Shown here piece after piece: positions 53,518 to 61,450 of a stretch of DNA of 64,000 bases. Each line of letters opens with the position of its first letter. The stretch's first letter is position 1. The stretch comes from Collinsella aerofaciens (GTDB lineage: Bacteria > Actinomycetota > Coriobacteriia > Coriobacteriales > Coriobacteriaceae). The stretch lies in NCBI RefSeq assembly GCF_015548375.1, contig NZ_JADMWW010000009.1, positions 25,780 to 89,779 on the forward strand, read 5' to 3'. The notes under the pieces are model-generated. The model saw only the letters and a program-made list of their open reading frames with translations. It did not search any database and had not been told where the DNA came from. Both the position numbers and the translations under genes were made by a program.

Positions 53518-53587
53518 CAAACAAATGTTCGAATTTTGCTTGACAGGAACAACTGTTCGAAGATAATAATAACCGAACATTCGTTCT
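53518..53587. promoter_or_regulatory. Three LexA boxes in the divergent lexA / LysM-gene control region
   Basis: CAAACAAATGTTCG (53518-53531, one mismatch in the core), GGAACAACTGTTCG (53546-53559) and CGAACATTCGTTCT (53574-53587) fit GAAC-N4-GTTC, spaced 28 bp start to start. TTGACA (53540-53545) and GATAAT (53562-53567), 16 bp apart with box 2 between them, form a promoter toward the LysM gene. Confidence 0.9.
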
Positions 53588-53654
53588 CGCGCTAGACATT
53601 TTTGTCCGCGCGGCTTGATAAAACTGTTCTCAGCAAAACACGCGAGAGGAGAAC

Positions 53655-54107
53655 ATGATGAACGCAACGAATATGGTCCAGGGAAACCTTGCCCTTAAAC
53701 TCGAGACGCCTGCCGCGCCCGCTTTTACTGTTGTCAAGGGTGGACGTTCCGGTTATCAGCCTTTGCCCGTAAAGTCTGCTCGCACTCAGTATGCTGTTGC
53801 CGCGCCGACTCCCGCTGCCCTGAAGGTCTCGACGATTGTTGCCGTCGCCGTTGCGCTCACGCTCTTTTTTGTCCTCGCTACGTCGGTCTTTAGCGCTCGT
53901 CACGCCGCGTATGCCGAGTCCGTTTCCAACGTTACCTACGAGACTATTCGCGTTCAGCCTGGTGATTCTCTTTGGTCGCTTGCCGAGGAATATCCTATCG
54001 AAGGCCTTTCCACGCAAGAGACTTCCGACATGATCCGTAACGTCAATCATCTGGAACATGGTTCGCTCGCCGCCGGTGCGCATCTTAAGGTTCCTGCTCG
54101 TTCGTAA
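53655..54107 (+). CDS. LysM/transmembrane protein, probable SOS cell-division inhibitor
   Basis: 150 residues: cytoplasmic N-terminus, one TM helix (about 60-82, VSTIVAVAVALTLFFVLATSVF), and an extracytoplasmic LysM-like domain (IRVQPGDSLWSLAEEYPIEG ... NVNHLEHGSLAAGAHLKVP). Size, topology, divergence from lexA and the LexA boxes match YneA of Bacillus, DivS of Corynebacterium and the ChiZ locus of Mycobacterium (lexA / LysM gene / nrdR). By analogy it would delay septation during DNA damage; direct evidence is lacking. Confidence 0.8.
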   Translation: MMNATNMVQGNLALKLETPAAPAFTVVKGGRSGYQPLPVKSARTQYAVAAPTPAALKVSTIVAVAVALTLFFVLATSVFSARHAAYAESVSNVTYETIRVQPGDSLWSLAEEYPIEGLSTQETSDMIRNVNHLEHGSLAAGAHLKVPARS

Positions 54108-54158
54108 TCATTATCGCGCTGCGCATGGTACCCTTGTTATCGTTTAAGAGGAGGTACC

Positions 54159-54602
54159 ATGCGCTGTCCCAAATGCGGTAAGGCACATACCCGCGTCGTT
54201 GATTCCCGTATGCAGGAGTCAAATAACACCATTAAGCGCCGTCGCGAATGTTGCTCGTGTAACTACCGCTTTACAACGTTCGAGCGATGCGAAGACCCAA
54301 TTGAGGTCATTAAGTCGGACGGAACTAAGCAGCGGTTCGATCGCAATAAGCTGCTCGTCGGCTTGATGCGCGCCACCATCAAGCGTGATATCGACACTAA
54401 GAAGCTCAATGAGATTATCGACGACATCGAGGTCGAGCTGCGCTCTCGCACGCTGACGGCCGTCACGTCCCATGAGCTGGGTGACATGGTGCTCAAGCGC
54501 TTGGCCAAGATCGACAAGGTGGCGTATATCCGTTTTGCCTCGGTCTACCGCGATTTCAAAGACGTCGATGAGTTTCTTCAAGAGCTCGACAAGCTAAGGT
54601 GA
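54159..54602 (+). CDS. nrdR: Ribonucleotide reductase repressor NrdR
   Basis: 147 residues: zinc ribbon (CPKCGK ... [12 protein letters not shown]) and ATP-cone domain ([16 protein letters not shown]). Binds dATP/ATP and NrdR boxes before nrd genes. Strong GAGGAGG before the ATG. No nrd gene is in the window. Confidence 0.96.
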   Translation: MRCPKCGKAHTRVVDSRMQESNNTIKRRRECCSCNYRFTTFERCEDPIEVIKSDGTKQRFDRNKLLVGLMRATIKRDIDTKKLNEIIDDIEVELRSRTLTAVTSHELGDMVLKRLAKIDKVAYIRFASVYRDFKDVDEFLQELDKLR

Positions 54603-54606
54603 TTCC

Positions 54607-55050
54607 ATGTCCAACATTACCGTCAACATAAAGCGTCTCGACCCCACCGTCGAGCTTCCCAAATACGCCCATCCCACCGATGCCGGCTTGGATCTGCGCT
54701 CCAACGAGGACTGCGTCCTGAAGCCCTTCGAACGTCGTCTGATCTCTACTGGGCTGGCCATCGCCCTGCCCGATGGCTACGCCGGCTTCGTCCAGCCCCG
54801 CAGCGGCTTGGCCATCAAGCAGGGCCTGTCTATAGTCAACACGCCGGGCCTCATCGACGCCCACTACCGAGGAGAACTCAAGGTTATCCTCATCAACCTG
54901 GATCCCTCCAACAACATCCAAATCAACAAAGGCGACCGCATAGCCCAACTCGTCATCCAAGAAGTCCCCAACGTCAACCTCGTAGAAGTAGACGAACTAG
55001 ACGAAACCGATCGAGGAGCCGGCGGTTTCGGTTCTAGCGGCGTATTGTAA
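54607..55050 (+). CDS. dut: dUTP diphosphatase
   Basis: Hydrolyses dUTP to dUMP. 147 residues, trimeric type: motif 1 TDAGLDLRS, motif 2 [11 protein letters not shown], motif 3 [11 protein letters not shown], motif 4 GDRIAQLVI, motif 5 [10 protein letters not shown]. Groups with nrdR as nucleotide-pool genes. The last 70 codons use GAA, CTA, GTA, CAA and ATA far more than neighbouring genes. Confidence 0.96.
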   Translation: MSNITVNIKRLDPTVELPKYAHPTDAGLDLRSNEDCVLKPFERRLISTGLAIALPDGYAGFVQPRSGLAIKQGLSIVNTPGLIDAHYRGELKVILINLDPSNNIQINKGDRIAQLVIQEVPNVNLVEVDELDETDRGAGGFGSSGVL

Positions 55051-55055
55051 TGTCC

Positions 55056-55159
55056 GCTCACCCGTGGGAGGCCCCTATATATCATTCCATGCTCAAACAT
55101 TCTCGCTGCGCTGCGAAACTGTGCGTGGAACGATATATAGGGCCCTCCCACGGGTGAGC
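55056..55159. repeat. Long hairpin repeat C (second family)
   Basis: Arms 55056-55089 and 55126-55159 are inverted copies over 34 bases with two mismatches. The 36-nt core contains a CAAACATTCTCGCTGCG-type sequence shared, inverted, with repeats D and E. It begins 6 nt after the dut stop and may end that transcript. Confidence 0.85.
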
Positions 55160-55221
55160 TACGTTTGCATGCTTGCAACTACCGTGTATCTTCGCTGGTA
55201 ACCGTTAGCATTAATCAATTG

Positions 55222-55267
55222 GTAAGCCGGTGCGACAAGGGGATTTCTCCTTTGTCGCACCGGCTTA
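55222..55267. terminator. Perfect long hairpin, probable bidirectional terminator
   Basis: About 20 paired bases (TAAGCCGGTGCGACAA and complement) around ATTT. It lies between convergent genes; no clean T-run follows on either side. Confidence 0.5.
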
Positions 55268-55304
55268 CTAGTTGGATTTCAATTTGTTTTCAAGCAAGAA
55301 GCCT

Positions 55305-55407
55305 CCCGTCCGGGGCTCACCCATATCGTTCCACGCGCAGTTTCGCAGCGAGCGTAGCGAAGCGAGAATGTTTGAGCATGGAATGATATGGGTGAGTCCC
55401 GGACGGG
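55305..55407. repeat. Long hairpin repeat D (second family)
   Basis: Arms 55305-55333 and 55379-55407 are inverted copies over 29 bases with two transitions. The 45-nt core is the reverse-complement type of repeat C with 9 extra bases. Confidence 0.85.
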
Positions 55408-55423
55408 CGGGATTAGTGCGCCC

Positions 55424-55474
55424 TGCGAAGCGAGAATGTTTGAGCATGGAATGATATATGGGCGGCTCCCGCCG
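55424..55474. repeat. Partial hairpin repeat E (right half only)
   Basis: 33 bases at 55425-55457 equal 55357-55389 of repeat D exactly. The left half is missing; only GGCGGGA near 55407 can pair with TCCCGCC at its right end. Confidence 0.75.
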
Positions 55475-55490
55475 AGCAGCGGACTATCGC

Positions 55491-56792
55491 CTAGCGGATA
55501 TGCGCGGGTTTTCCGCCCCAGTAGAAGCGGCAGAAGGCTCGTTTGCGTTTCTGGGGTTTGCCGGTCAGCTCCATGGTTGCGATGGCGATGTCTTCGGCTG
55601 CGTGGGGGCGGCGTAGCACTTCGCCGTTGATGAGTAGGGCCTTGAGTGACTCGGGGTGGTCGTGTAGGTGACGGAGCGTCACGATGAGCTCTCGTGCTGT
55701 CGTGACGTGCATGCTGGCGCCCATGCCGGTGAGCATGGTGGTGTTGGCTTTTTCCTGGCCATATGATTTGCCGAGCAGGATCATCGGCAGATGTGCACAG
55801 AGGCACTCGGTGACCGTGAGTCCGCCCGATTTGAGGATTGCTAGGTCGCAGCCGTGCATGAGGGCCGCCATGTCGTCCACGTAGTCTAGAACCGTGACAT
55901 TATCGAGCTTCATGGCGTCGAAGAGCGTCTTGAGGCGGGCGGCGTATTCCTTATCCTTGCCCGGTAAAAAGACAAAGTGCATGTCCTCAAAGCTGCGTAA
56001 GAAGGGGAGCGTGTGGTCCATCGCGGCACGGAAACGCACGTATGGTTGGGGCAAACTGGCGCCGGCCATCACCAATACGACGGTTTTGTCTATGGGGAGA
56101 TTGAACTTGCTCAGCTCTTCCTCGCGATCGTAATTTGAATCGAAACCGGCTCGGATGGGGATGCCCGTTATGCGGATCTTTGACTCGGGAACTTTGCGGG
56201 GGCGCAGCGTTTCGGCCATAAACTCGTTGGCCACGCAGAACAGGTCGGTGTCCTTGTGGGGCCAAAAGCCTTCGACTTCATAGTCTGTTGGTACGCAGAT
56301 GACCGGATAATCGATACCCGTAATAACGCGGGCACCCACGGCAACATTGGCTGCTGTGATGTGCGTTGCGACCACGGCTATAGGCCTGCGGCGACGAATA
56401 TATTCGTTGAAGGCGGGGAACATAATTCGCGACCATGCCGTGCCGCCACCCCAGAGAAGATGCCCCGTAAGCGTATATCGCCAGGTCAGGTCGTAAATGG
56501 GGCGTGTGGCTCCCGTAAAAGAAGCCGCGGTCTTATTGCCGTCGAATTTAATACGTCCAAAATCAAGGATATCGAGCACTTCAATTTCAATATCCTCAGG
56601 GATTCCCTTGGTGCCGCGGATAAGGTCAAATGCTTGTGCAATCGCGTTGGCGGCGGCTTTGTGGCCCGATCCAACTGATGCGTGCACAATGGTTACCAGG
56701 GGTTTTTGTGCAGGTAAAACGGTCATTTGCTCCGGTTGGGGAGTGGCTTGCATGGGCAGGGGAGCGCTATTGCTCGTCTGCGTTTGATCCAT
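55491..56792 (-). CDS. Family 28 glycosyltransferase, MGDG-synthase/diacylglycerol type
   Basis: 433 residues. Acceptor-side motif ASVGSGHKAAANAIAQAF near the N-terminus, PTDYEVEGFW, and donor-side KSGGLTVTECLCAHLP near residue 345 match monogalactosyldiacylglycerol synthase and processive diacylglycerol glucosyltransferases. Probably makes membrane glycolipid. A disordered Gln/Pro-rich start (about 25 residues) is unusual. Start 56792 is chosen for AAGGGGAG; the frame is open farther upstream but would run into the trxB leader. Confidence 0.82.
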   Translation of the reverse strand: MDQTQTSNSAPLPMQATPQPEQMTVLPAQKPLVTIVHASVGSGHKAAANAIAQAFDLIRGTKGIPEDIEIEVLDILDFGRIKFDGNKTAASFTGATRPIYDLTWRYTLTGHLLWGGGTAWSRIMFPAFNEYIRRRRPIAVVATHITAANVAVGARVITGIDYPVICVPTDYEVEGFWPHKDTDLFCVANEFMAETLRPRKVPESKIRITGIPIRAGFDSNYDREEELSKFNLPIDKTVVLVMAGASLPQPYVRFRAAMDHTLPFLRSFEDMHFVFLPGKDKEYAARLKTLFDAMKLDNVTVLDYVDDMAALMHGCDLAILKSGGLTVTECLCAHLPMILLGKSYGQEKANTTMLTGMGASMHVTTARELIVTLRHLHDHPESLKALLINGEVLRRPHAAEDIAIATMELTGKPQKRKRAFCRFYWGGKPAHIR

Positions 56793-56909
56793 CGATAACT
56801 CCCCTTCAGCTTTGTTACGCGATTTATCATTGTAGTGCATGAGTGTCATGTTCACGTAAATTTGGGTATGAGCGCAAAGAACGACAACGTTTCGACGAGA
56901 GGATTCTTC

Positions 56910-57848
56910 ATGACTACCGATCAGCCGATTGATGTTGCGATTATCGGTGGAGGCCCCGCGGGCTATGCTGCCGCCATTTACGCTGCGCGTGCCAACCTGA
57001 CGACGACCGTGATTGAGCAGGGCATGTCGGGTGGACAGATCGCCACGACCAATGAGGTCGAGAACTATCCGGGCATTCCGCTCTTGAGTGGCGCCGAACT
57101 CGGCGAGCGTTTTCAGCAACATGCAGAGGGGCTGGGAGCGCAGGTTACATGGAGCATGGTTACGGGTATCGATTACGATGCCGATGCAGCGCTGTTTACG
57201 GTGCATCACGATATGGGCGATACGCTTGCCTCGAGCGTTATCGCTTGCATGGGTGCCACGCCGCGTCCGGCAGGTTTCGCTGGCGAGGATACCTATCGCG
57301 GTCGTGGCGTTTCATATTGCGCAACATGTGACGGCATGTTCTTCCGCGGCAAACAGGTCTTTGTAATCGGTGGTGGCAATTCGGCATGCGAAGAGGCACT
57401 GTTCCTGTCAGACATTGCCAGCAGTGTGACCATCGTGCTGCGCCGCGACCAGTTCCGTGCGCCTGATGGTGTTGTTCAGAAAGTACTCAAAAAAAACAAT
57501 ATTACAGTTAGGTACCAAACTAGTATTGTTGAGCTTTCTGGTGAAGCGATGCCCACGACAATTACGTTCAAGGACAATGCAAGCGGCAAGACGCATGCTG
57601 AGACCTTTGAGCCTGGCTCGTTTGGCATCTTTGTCTTTACCGGGACGCAACCCCATACCGAGCTTGTTGAGCATCTTGTCGATTTGGCGCCTGATGGCGG
57701 CATTCTGACTGATGAATCCATGGCGACCCGCACGCCAGGTCTATTTGCTGCTGGCGATATCCGTTCCAAGCGCTTACGTCAGGTTGTGACCGCCGTTTCT
57801 GACGGAGCCATAGCAGCAACTAGCGCATACGCGTTTCTCCGTGGATAA
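56910..57848 (+). CDS. trxB: Thioredoxin reductase
   Basis: FAD/NADPH disulfide reductase, 312 residues. FAD motif IIGGGPAGYAAAIYAAR, redox pair CATC in SYCATCDGMFF, NADPH motif GGGNSACEEAL, and C-terminal AGDIRSKRLRQVVTA (usual C-R-Q is L-R-Q). ATG 56910 with GAGAGGA. Divergent from the glycosyltransferase gene across 117 bp. Confidence 0.95.
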   Translation: MTTDQPIDVAIIGGGPAGYAAAIYAARANLTTTVIEQGMSGGQIATTNEVENYPGIPLLSGAELGERFQQHAEGLGAQVTWSMVTGIDYDADAALFTVHHDMGDTLASSVIACMGATPRPAGFAGEDTYRGRGVSYCATCDGMFFRGKQVFVIGGGNSACEEALFLSDIASSVTIVLRRDQFRAPDGVVQKVLKKNNITVRYQTSIVELSGEAMPTTITFKDNASGKTHAETFEPGSFGIFVFTGTQPHTELVEHLVDLAPDGGILTDESMATRTPGLFAAGDIRSKRLRQVVTAVSDGAIAATSAYAFLRG

Positions 57849-57888
57849 GTACGATAATATATCTTATGTAAGGTTGCTATCTTTAAAC

Positions 57889-57933
57889 AAAGTGGTTTGA
57901 CGGTGCATCAATGTACTGTCAAACCACTTTTTC
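57889..57933 (+). terminator. Terminator of trxB
   Basis: AAAGTGGTTTGAC pairs with GTCAAACCACTTT around 16 nt, followed by TTC and preceded by A-rich sequence. Confidence 0.8.
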
Positions 57934-57938
57934 TTGGC

Positions 57939-57967
57939 GGCTATGTGGTATGCAAAACTAGATAACC
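57939..57967 (+). promoter_or_regulatory. Palindromic operator upstream of the DUF1836 gene
   Basis: Half-sites GGCTATGTGGT and ACTAGATAACC are separated by 7 nt. The same architecture, with perfect symmetry, lies at the degV promoter (59613-59641). The site overlaps the -35 position of TAGAAT (57968) or TACAAT (57973). Confidence 0.7.
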
Positions 57968-58002
57968 TAGAATACAATATAGAAAACGAACGGAGGCCTC
58001 TT

Positions 58003-58614
58003 ATGAACCACGCTAAACATGTTATCCCGATGTCCGATACATCGGTCAGCATTAAGCCCGAGGATATTCAACCGACGGTGCTGCCGGATGCATTTATTCA
58101 GTCCGATATGGTGGGTAAACTCAACGCGTTGAGCCTGCCACGCTATGACCAGCTGCCCAATGTAACGCTCTATCGCGATCAGGTTATTGAATATGTTGCG
58201 CTGTGGATGGAGCCGCTTTCGATTTGCGTAGAGCAGCCCGTTATCACGCCTTCGATGATCAATAACTACGTGAAGGTCGGCCTCGTTCCTGCTCCGGTTA
58301 AAAAGCAGTATGGCCGTGAGCAGATTGCGCGCCTCATCGCCATTTGTATCTTTAAGCAGGTGCTGCCTATCGCTGCGGTTCAGGCGCTTTTTAATATTCA
58401 GCGCTTGAGCTATGACGCTCCGACGGCTTTCGATTATGTAGTCGATCAACTTGAGGCATCGATTCGTGCGGCGTTTTCCGTCGAGCAGACTCCCGTGCCC
58501 GATACCGCACATCAGGTTACACGCGAATCACTGCTCGTACGCAGTGCAGTATCGTCCTTCGTTTCGAAGGCATACCTGATGAGCTATCTCAAGTTTAATG
58601 GCTTTAATAGCTAA
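58003..58614 (+). CDS. DUF1836 (MerR-like) transcriptional regulator
   Basis: 203 residues. The DUF1836 block is LPRYDQLPNVTLYRDQVIEYV followed by ITPSMINNYVKVGLVP-PVKKQYGREQIARL, which is a MerR-like winged helix in which a regulator binds DNA; the rest is helical and probably senses an unknown signal. ATG 58003 has CGGAGG. Its promoter carries the same palindrome as the convergent degV gene, so autoregulation plus control of degV is likely (inference). Confidence 0.82.
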   Translation: MNHAKHVIPMSDTSVSIKPEDIQPTVLPDAFIQSDMVGKLNALSLPRYDQLPNVTLYRDQVIEYVALWMEPLSICVEQPVITPSMINNYVKVGLVPAPVKKQYGREQIARLIAICIFKQVLPIAAVQALFNIQRLSYDAPTAFDYVVDQLEASIRAAFSVEQTPVPDTAHQVTRESLLVRSAVSSFVSKAYLMSYLKFNGFNS

Positions 58615-58625
58615 CTGAGGTATAA

Positions 58626-58668
58626 GACGGGCGGGATAAAGAGCCACTGGCCCCTTATCCCGCCCGCG
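58626..58668. terminator. Bidirectional terminator between DUF1836 and degV genes
   Basis: CGGGCGGGATAA (58628-58639) pairs exactly with TTATCCCGCCCG (58655-58666) in the 72-bp gap between convergent genes. Confidence 0.65.
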
Positions 58669-58686
58669 CGTTTGACTAGTTGGACA

Positions 58687-59553
58687 TTATCGGCCCGAAG
58701 CTACGCCCATGCCGTAACCGATGATGAGACCGTGCATCTCGGCGTAATAGGAATCTAGCCCGTTACAGGGCATGATGATGGTCTTGGAGCCGGGCCAATG
58801 CTCCACAATGCGGCTGGCAAGTGCCTGGGCGCCCGTCTCATTCTCGACATGGTCGATAATGACCTCGCCGCCAGTAAAGCCTTCGGCCTCCATGGTATCG
58901 ACAATCTTGCCAAGCATCTTCTTTTCGCCACGGGTGTGCCCAACGAGTTCAATTTTGCCCGCTTCGCTCGCCGTGCCCAAAATGCGGATATTGAGCTTGT
59001 TGGCAATGACGCCGGCTGCCTTAGGAATGCGTCCGGCCTTCGCAAGGTTTTCGTAATTACACAGGCTAAAGAGGATCTTGCTGTTCTGCTCCAAGCTATC
59101 AAAGTAAGCGCAGGCGTCCTCAAAGGAAACATCCGGGTTACACGCAAGATATCGATCAAACAGTAAGAAGATCAGGTCCATCTTGCCGCCCGCTGCCCGC
59201 GAATTGACCAGGTGAATCAGGCGGTTGGGCTCCTCGGCAAGTACCATATCGCGTGCCGCAGCAGCAGCATTGTAGCTTCCCGAGACGCCCTCAGAGATGG
59301 GCATGCAGATCGTCTTGTCGGCAAGTCTGAAGAGTTCGGCCCACTCCCCTACGCTTGGACAGGCGCTCGAAGAAGCGCTCGACTCCGCCTGCACGGCGCA
59401 ATTGAGCTCGTGAACATCGAGCGAGAGGTCGTCAACGAATTCACGCTCCCCCACTCGGATCTTAAGGGGTGCAAATGCAAAGGTGGTATGAGGTGCGGTT
59501 GGTTGCCAATCGCGAAGATTGCAGCTCGAATCGGAGATAAGTGCCCAGCTCAT
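58687..59553 (-). CDS. DegV family fatty-acid-binding protein
   Basis: 288 residues. N-terminal ISDSSCNL (usual D-S-(S/T)-x-D), mid-protein SEGVSGSYNAAAAA (usual S-G-T-x2-S) and C-terminal GYGMGVASGR. DegV/FakB proteins hold a fatty acid for FakA kinase. The usual T of SSGLSGTY-type motif is V-S-G-S here. No fakA is nearby. Transcribed from TATAAT on the minus strand with a palindromic operator over the -35. Confidence 0.88.
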   Translation of the reverse strand: MSWALISDSSCNLRDWQPTAPHTTFAFAPLKIRVGEREFVDDLSLDVHELNCAVQAESSASSSACPSVGEWAELFRLADKTICMPISEGVSGSYNAAAAARDMVLAEEPNRLIHLVNSRAAGGKMDLIFLLFDRYLACNPDVSFEDACAYFDSLEQNSKILFSLCNYENLAKAGRIPKAAGVIANKLNIRILGTASEAGKIELVGHTRGEKKMLGKIVDTMEAEGFTGGEVIIDHVENETGAQALASRIVEHWPGSKTIIMPCNGLDSYYAEMHGLIIGYGMGVASGR

Positions 59554-59582
59554 TGAGGGTCCTTTCTAATTGTTCCCCAACA

Positions 59583-59588
59583 ATTATA
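59583..59588 (-). promoter_or_regulatory. degV -10 box
   Basis: Perfect TATAAT on the minus strand, 30 nt before the start codon; the -35 position (59606-59611) falls inside the palindrome. Confidence 0.7.
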
Positions 59589-59602
59589 GCCATCTTTTTG
59601 AT

Positions 59603-59651
59603 TGATCAGTACGGCTATCTAGTTTTGAATACTAGATAGCCGTACTGATCA
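59603..59651. promoter_or_regulatory. 49-bp perfect palindrome at the degV promoter
   Basis: Arms 59603-59623 and 59631-59651 are exact inverted copies of 21 bases around TTTGAAT. Its centre (GGCTATCTAGT, 7 nt, ACTAGATAGCC) equals the site upstream of the DUF1836 regulator. No T-run, so an operator rather than a terminator. Confidence 0.75.
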
Positions 59652-59669
59652 TATGCCAAACGGTAAGGG

Positions 59670-59710
59670 AAAAAAGAATGGGCCTCGTGACTCAAGATCG
59701 CGAGGCCCAC
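59670..59710 (-). terminator. Terminator of the NlpC/P60 gene
   Basis: On the minus strand TGGGCCTCG pairs with CGAGGCCCA, followed by TTCTTTTTT. Confidence 0.85.
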
Positions 59711-59732
59711 GTTCGTTCGCTGCAGTAATAAA

Positions 59733-60848
59733 TTAGTAGCGCACGAAAATGTAATTGTTGTTCATGCCAGCAGCGACGGAGCTGATGATGACGCCCGTTT
59801 TGTAGTCGGAAGCATGGATCATCTGACCATTACCGATATAGATGCCTGTATGGTAGGAGTTAACCACAACATCGCCGGGTTGCGGATCGGACACGCGGGT
59901 CCAACCCATGAAGGTGCCGGTGGTGCCCAGGCGGCAGTAGCGGCCCGTGAGGCAATAGCTTACAAAACCGGAGCAGTCAAAGCTGTTCGGTCCAATGCCG
60001 CCCCAGGAATAAGCGTATCCGAGCTTGCTGTAGGCGCGCGAAACAACGGTACCGCCGTCAACGGACTGGCTCGGTGCGGAAGGCGTCGGAGTCGGAGCAG
60101 GCGTCACGGGCTGCGGCGTGGGGGCAGGAGCGGGCGCGGGCGTGTTGCCGCCGCCGTTGTTGGTCGTACCGCCACCATTGTTGGTGTTCTCGGTCGTACC
60201 GGCAGTGTCGTTGCTCACCGTGGCCTTTTCGGCGGTGCTGGCATTGATGCCAGCCTGAAGCGCGGCGTTGGCCTCGGCCTCGGCAGCAAGCTCGGCCTGC
60301 AGCTGTGAATCCAGGGAGTTCACGACACTCTGGGCCTCAGCCTGCTGGGCATTGAGCTCGTCGACCTTCTTCTGCGTCGCGGCGACGTTCTTCTCCTGCT
60401 CGGTCTGCTTATCGGTGAGCTGCTGCTTAAGGTCCTTGACCTCCTGAATGGTCTGGGCCTGCTTGTCGGAAACCTTGCCGTAGTAGAACAGACGGTTGAG
60501 CATGTCGCCCAGATCGTCGACGCCCGTCAGAACCTGAAGGAGACTCAGACCGCCAGTCTTGTACTCACCGGCAACGTAGCTCGAAAGCTTTGCCTGACCC
60601 TCGGCAATCTCTTGCTGCTTTTGCGTGATCTCGCCTGCAGTCTGATCAAGCTCCTGCGTCTGTGCGGAGAGTTCTTCATGAATTTGCTGGGTTTGGGTGC
60701 CAATCTGCTCGAGTTTGGTACGAGCAGCGGCAAGGTCGGATGCGGTATCGGCATAGGCCGGAGCCACGAGGCCCAGGCCCAAAACACAAGCGAGGGTTGC
60801 CGTAGCAGCGCAGCGTGCCATGTTTTTGTGCGTGTTTGCTGTGCGCAT
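59733..60848 (-). CDS. Secreted NlpC/P60 peptidoglycan endopeptidase
   Basis: 371 residues: signal peptide (about 1-33, cleavage after PAYA), long coiled coil (about 35-205), Pro/Ala/Thr/Gly-rich linker (about 215-265), and the C-terminal C40 peptidase with catalytic Cys in FDCSGFVSYCL, His in YHTGIYIG and a second His in MIHAS. Resembles PcsB/RipA-type hydrolases that cut septal peptidoglycan stem peptides. Last gene of a minus-strand run starting at 63.5 kb. Confidence 0.92.
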   Translation of the reverse strand: MRTANTHKNMARCAATATLACVLGLGLVAPAYADTASDLAAARTKLEQIGTQTQQIHEELSAQTQELDQTAGEITQKQQEIAEGQAKLSSYVAGEYKTGGLSLLQVLTGVDDLGDMLNRLFYYGKVSDKQAQTIQEVKDLKQQLTDKQTEQEKNVAATQKKVDELNAQQAEAQSVVNSLDSQLQAELAAEAEANAALQAGINASTAEKATVSNDTAGTTENTNNGGGTTNNGGGNTPAPAPAPTPQPVTPAPTPTPSAPSQSVDGGTVVSRAYSKLGYAYSWGGIGPNSFDCSGFVSYCLTGRYCRLGTTGTFMGWTRVSDPQPGDVVVNSYHTGIYIGNGQMIHASDYKTGVIISSVAAGMNNNYIFVRY

Positions 60849-60880
60849 GGAGCTTCCTTTCCGGTATCTAAGGGTAGCGG

Positions 60881-61411
60881 CTAGTCCACCGTTACCAGGC
60901 TAAAGAGCTCAACGTCCTCGTTAGAAGGCGTGAGCTTCTTGCGCGGGTTGAGAAACGCAAGCTCAAGGATACAACCGTAGCCCACAAGCTTTGCGCCCAT
61001 ATCTCGCACCAGTTTACCTGTTGCCTCGACGGTTCCGCCCGTCGCGACCAAGTCGTCCAGAATCAACACGGTATCTTTAGAGCTGATGGCATCGGCGTGG
61101 ATCTCGATAGAATCCGTTCCATACTCGAGCTCGTAGCTCTCGCTTACCGTCTTGCGCGGCAGTTTGCCCGGCTTACGTGCGGGAACAAAGCCGGCACCCA
61201 GGGCGACGGCCACGGGCACACCGACCATAAAGCCGCGGGCCTCGGGTCCTACGACCTTGGTAATGCCCATGCCAGCAAAATGCTCAGCCAGGGCATCCAC
61301 CATGGCCTTCAGGGCCTCGGGATTGCCAAAGAGCGGTGTGATGTCCTTAAAGACGACTCCGGGCTCGGGATAGTCGGGGATATCGACGATATGAGATTCG
61401 AAGTCGTACAT
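60881..61411 (-). CDS. apt: Adenine phosphoribosyltransferase
   Basis: Salvages adenine to AMP. 176 residues; IVDIPDYPEPGVVFKDITPL, GPEARGF, RKPGKLP and the PRPP motif VLILDDLVATGGT are all present. Start at 61411 (MYDFES) is preferred because GAAAGG precedes it; the ATG 15 nt upstream has no ribosome site. Confidence 0.95.
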   Translation of the reverse strand: MYDFESHIVDIPDYPEPGVVFKDITPLFGNPEALKAMVDALAEHFAGMGITKVVGPEARGFMVGVPVAVALGAGFVPARKPGKLPRKTVSESYELEYGTDSIEIHADAISSKDTVLILDDLVATGGTVEATGKLVRDMGAKLVGYGCILELAFLNPRKKLTPSNEDVELFSLVTVD

Positions 61412-61450
61412 GGCGTGACCTTTCATGGATTGCCGAAATTTCAGCTGAGG

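Noticed and set aside
55272..55454. Short open frames across the hairpin repeats
   Set aside because: They translate the repeat cores themselves and change with each copy; no ribosome site.
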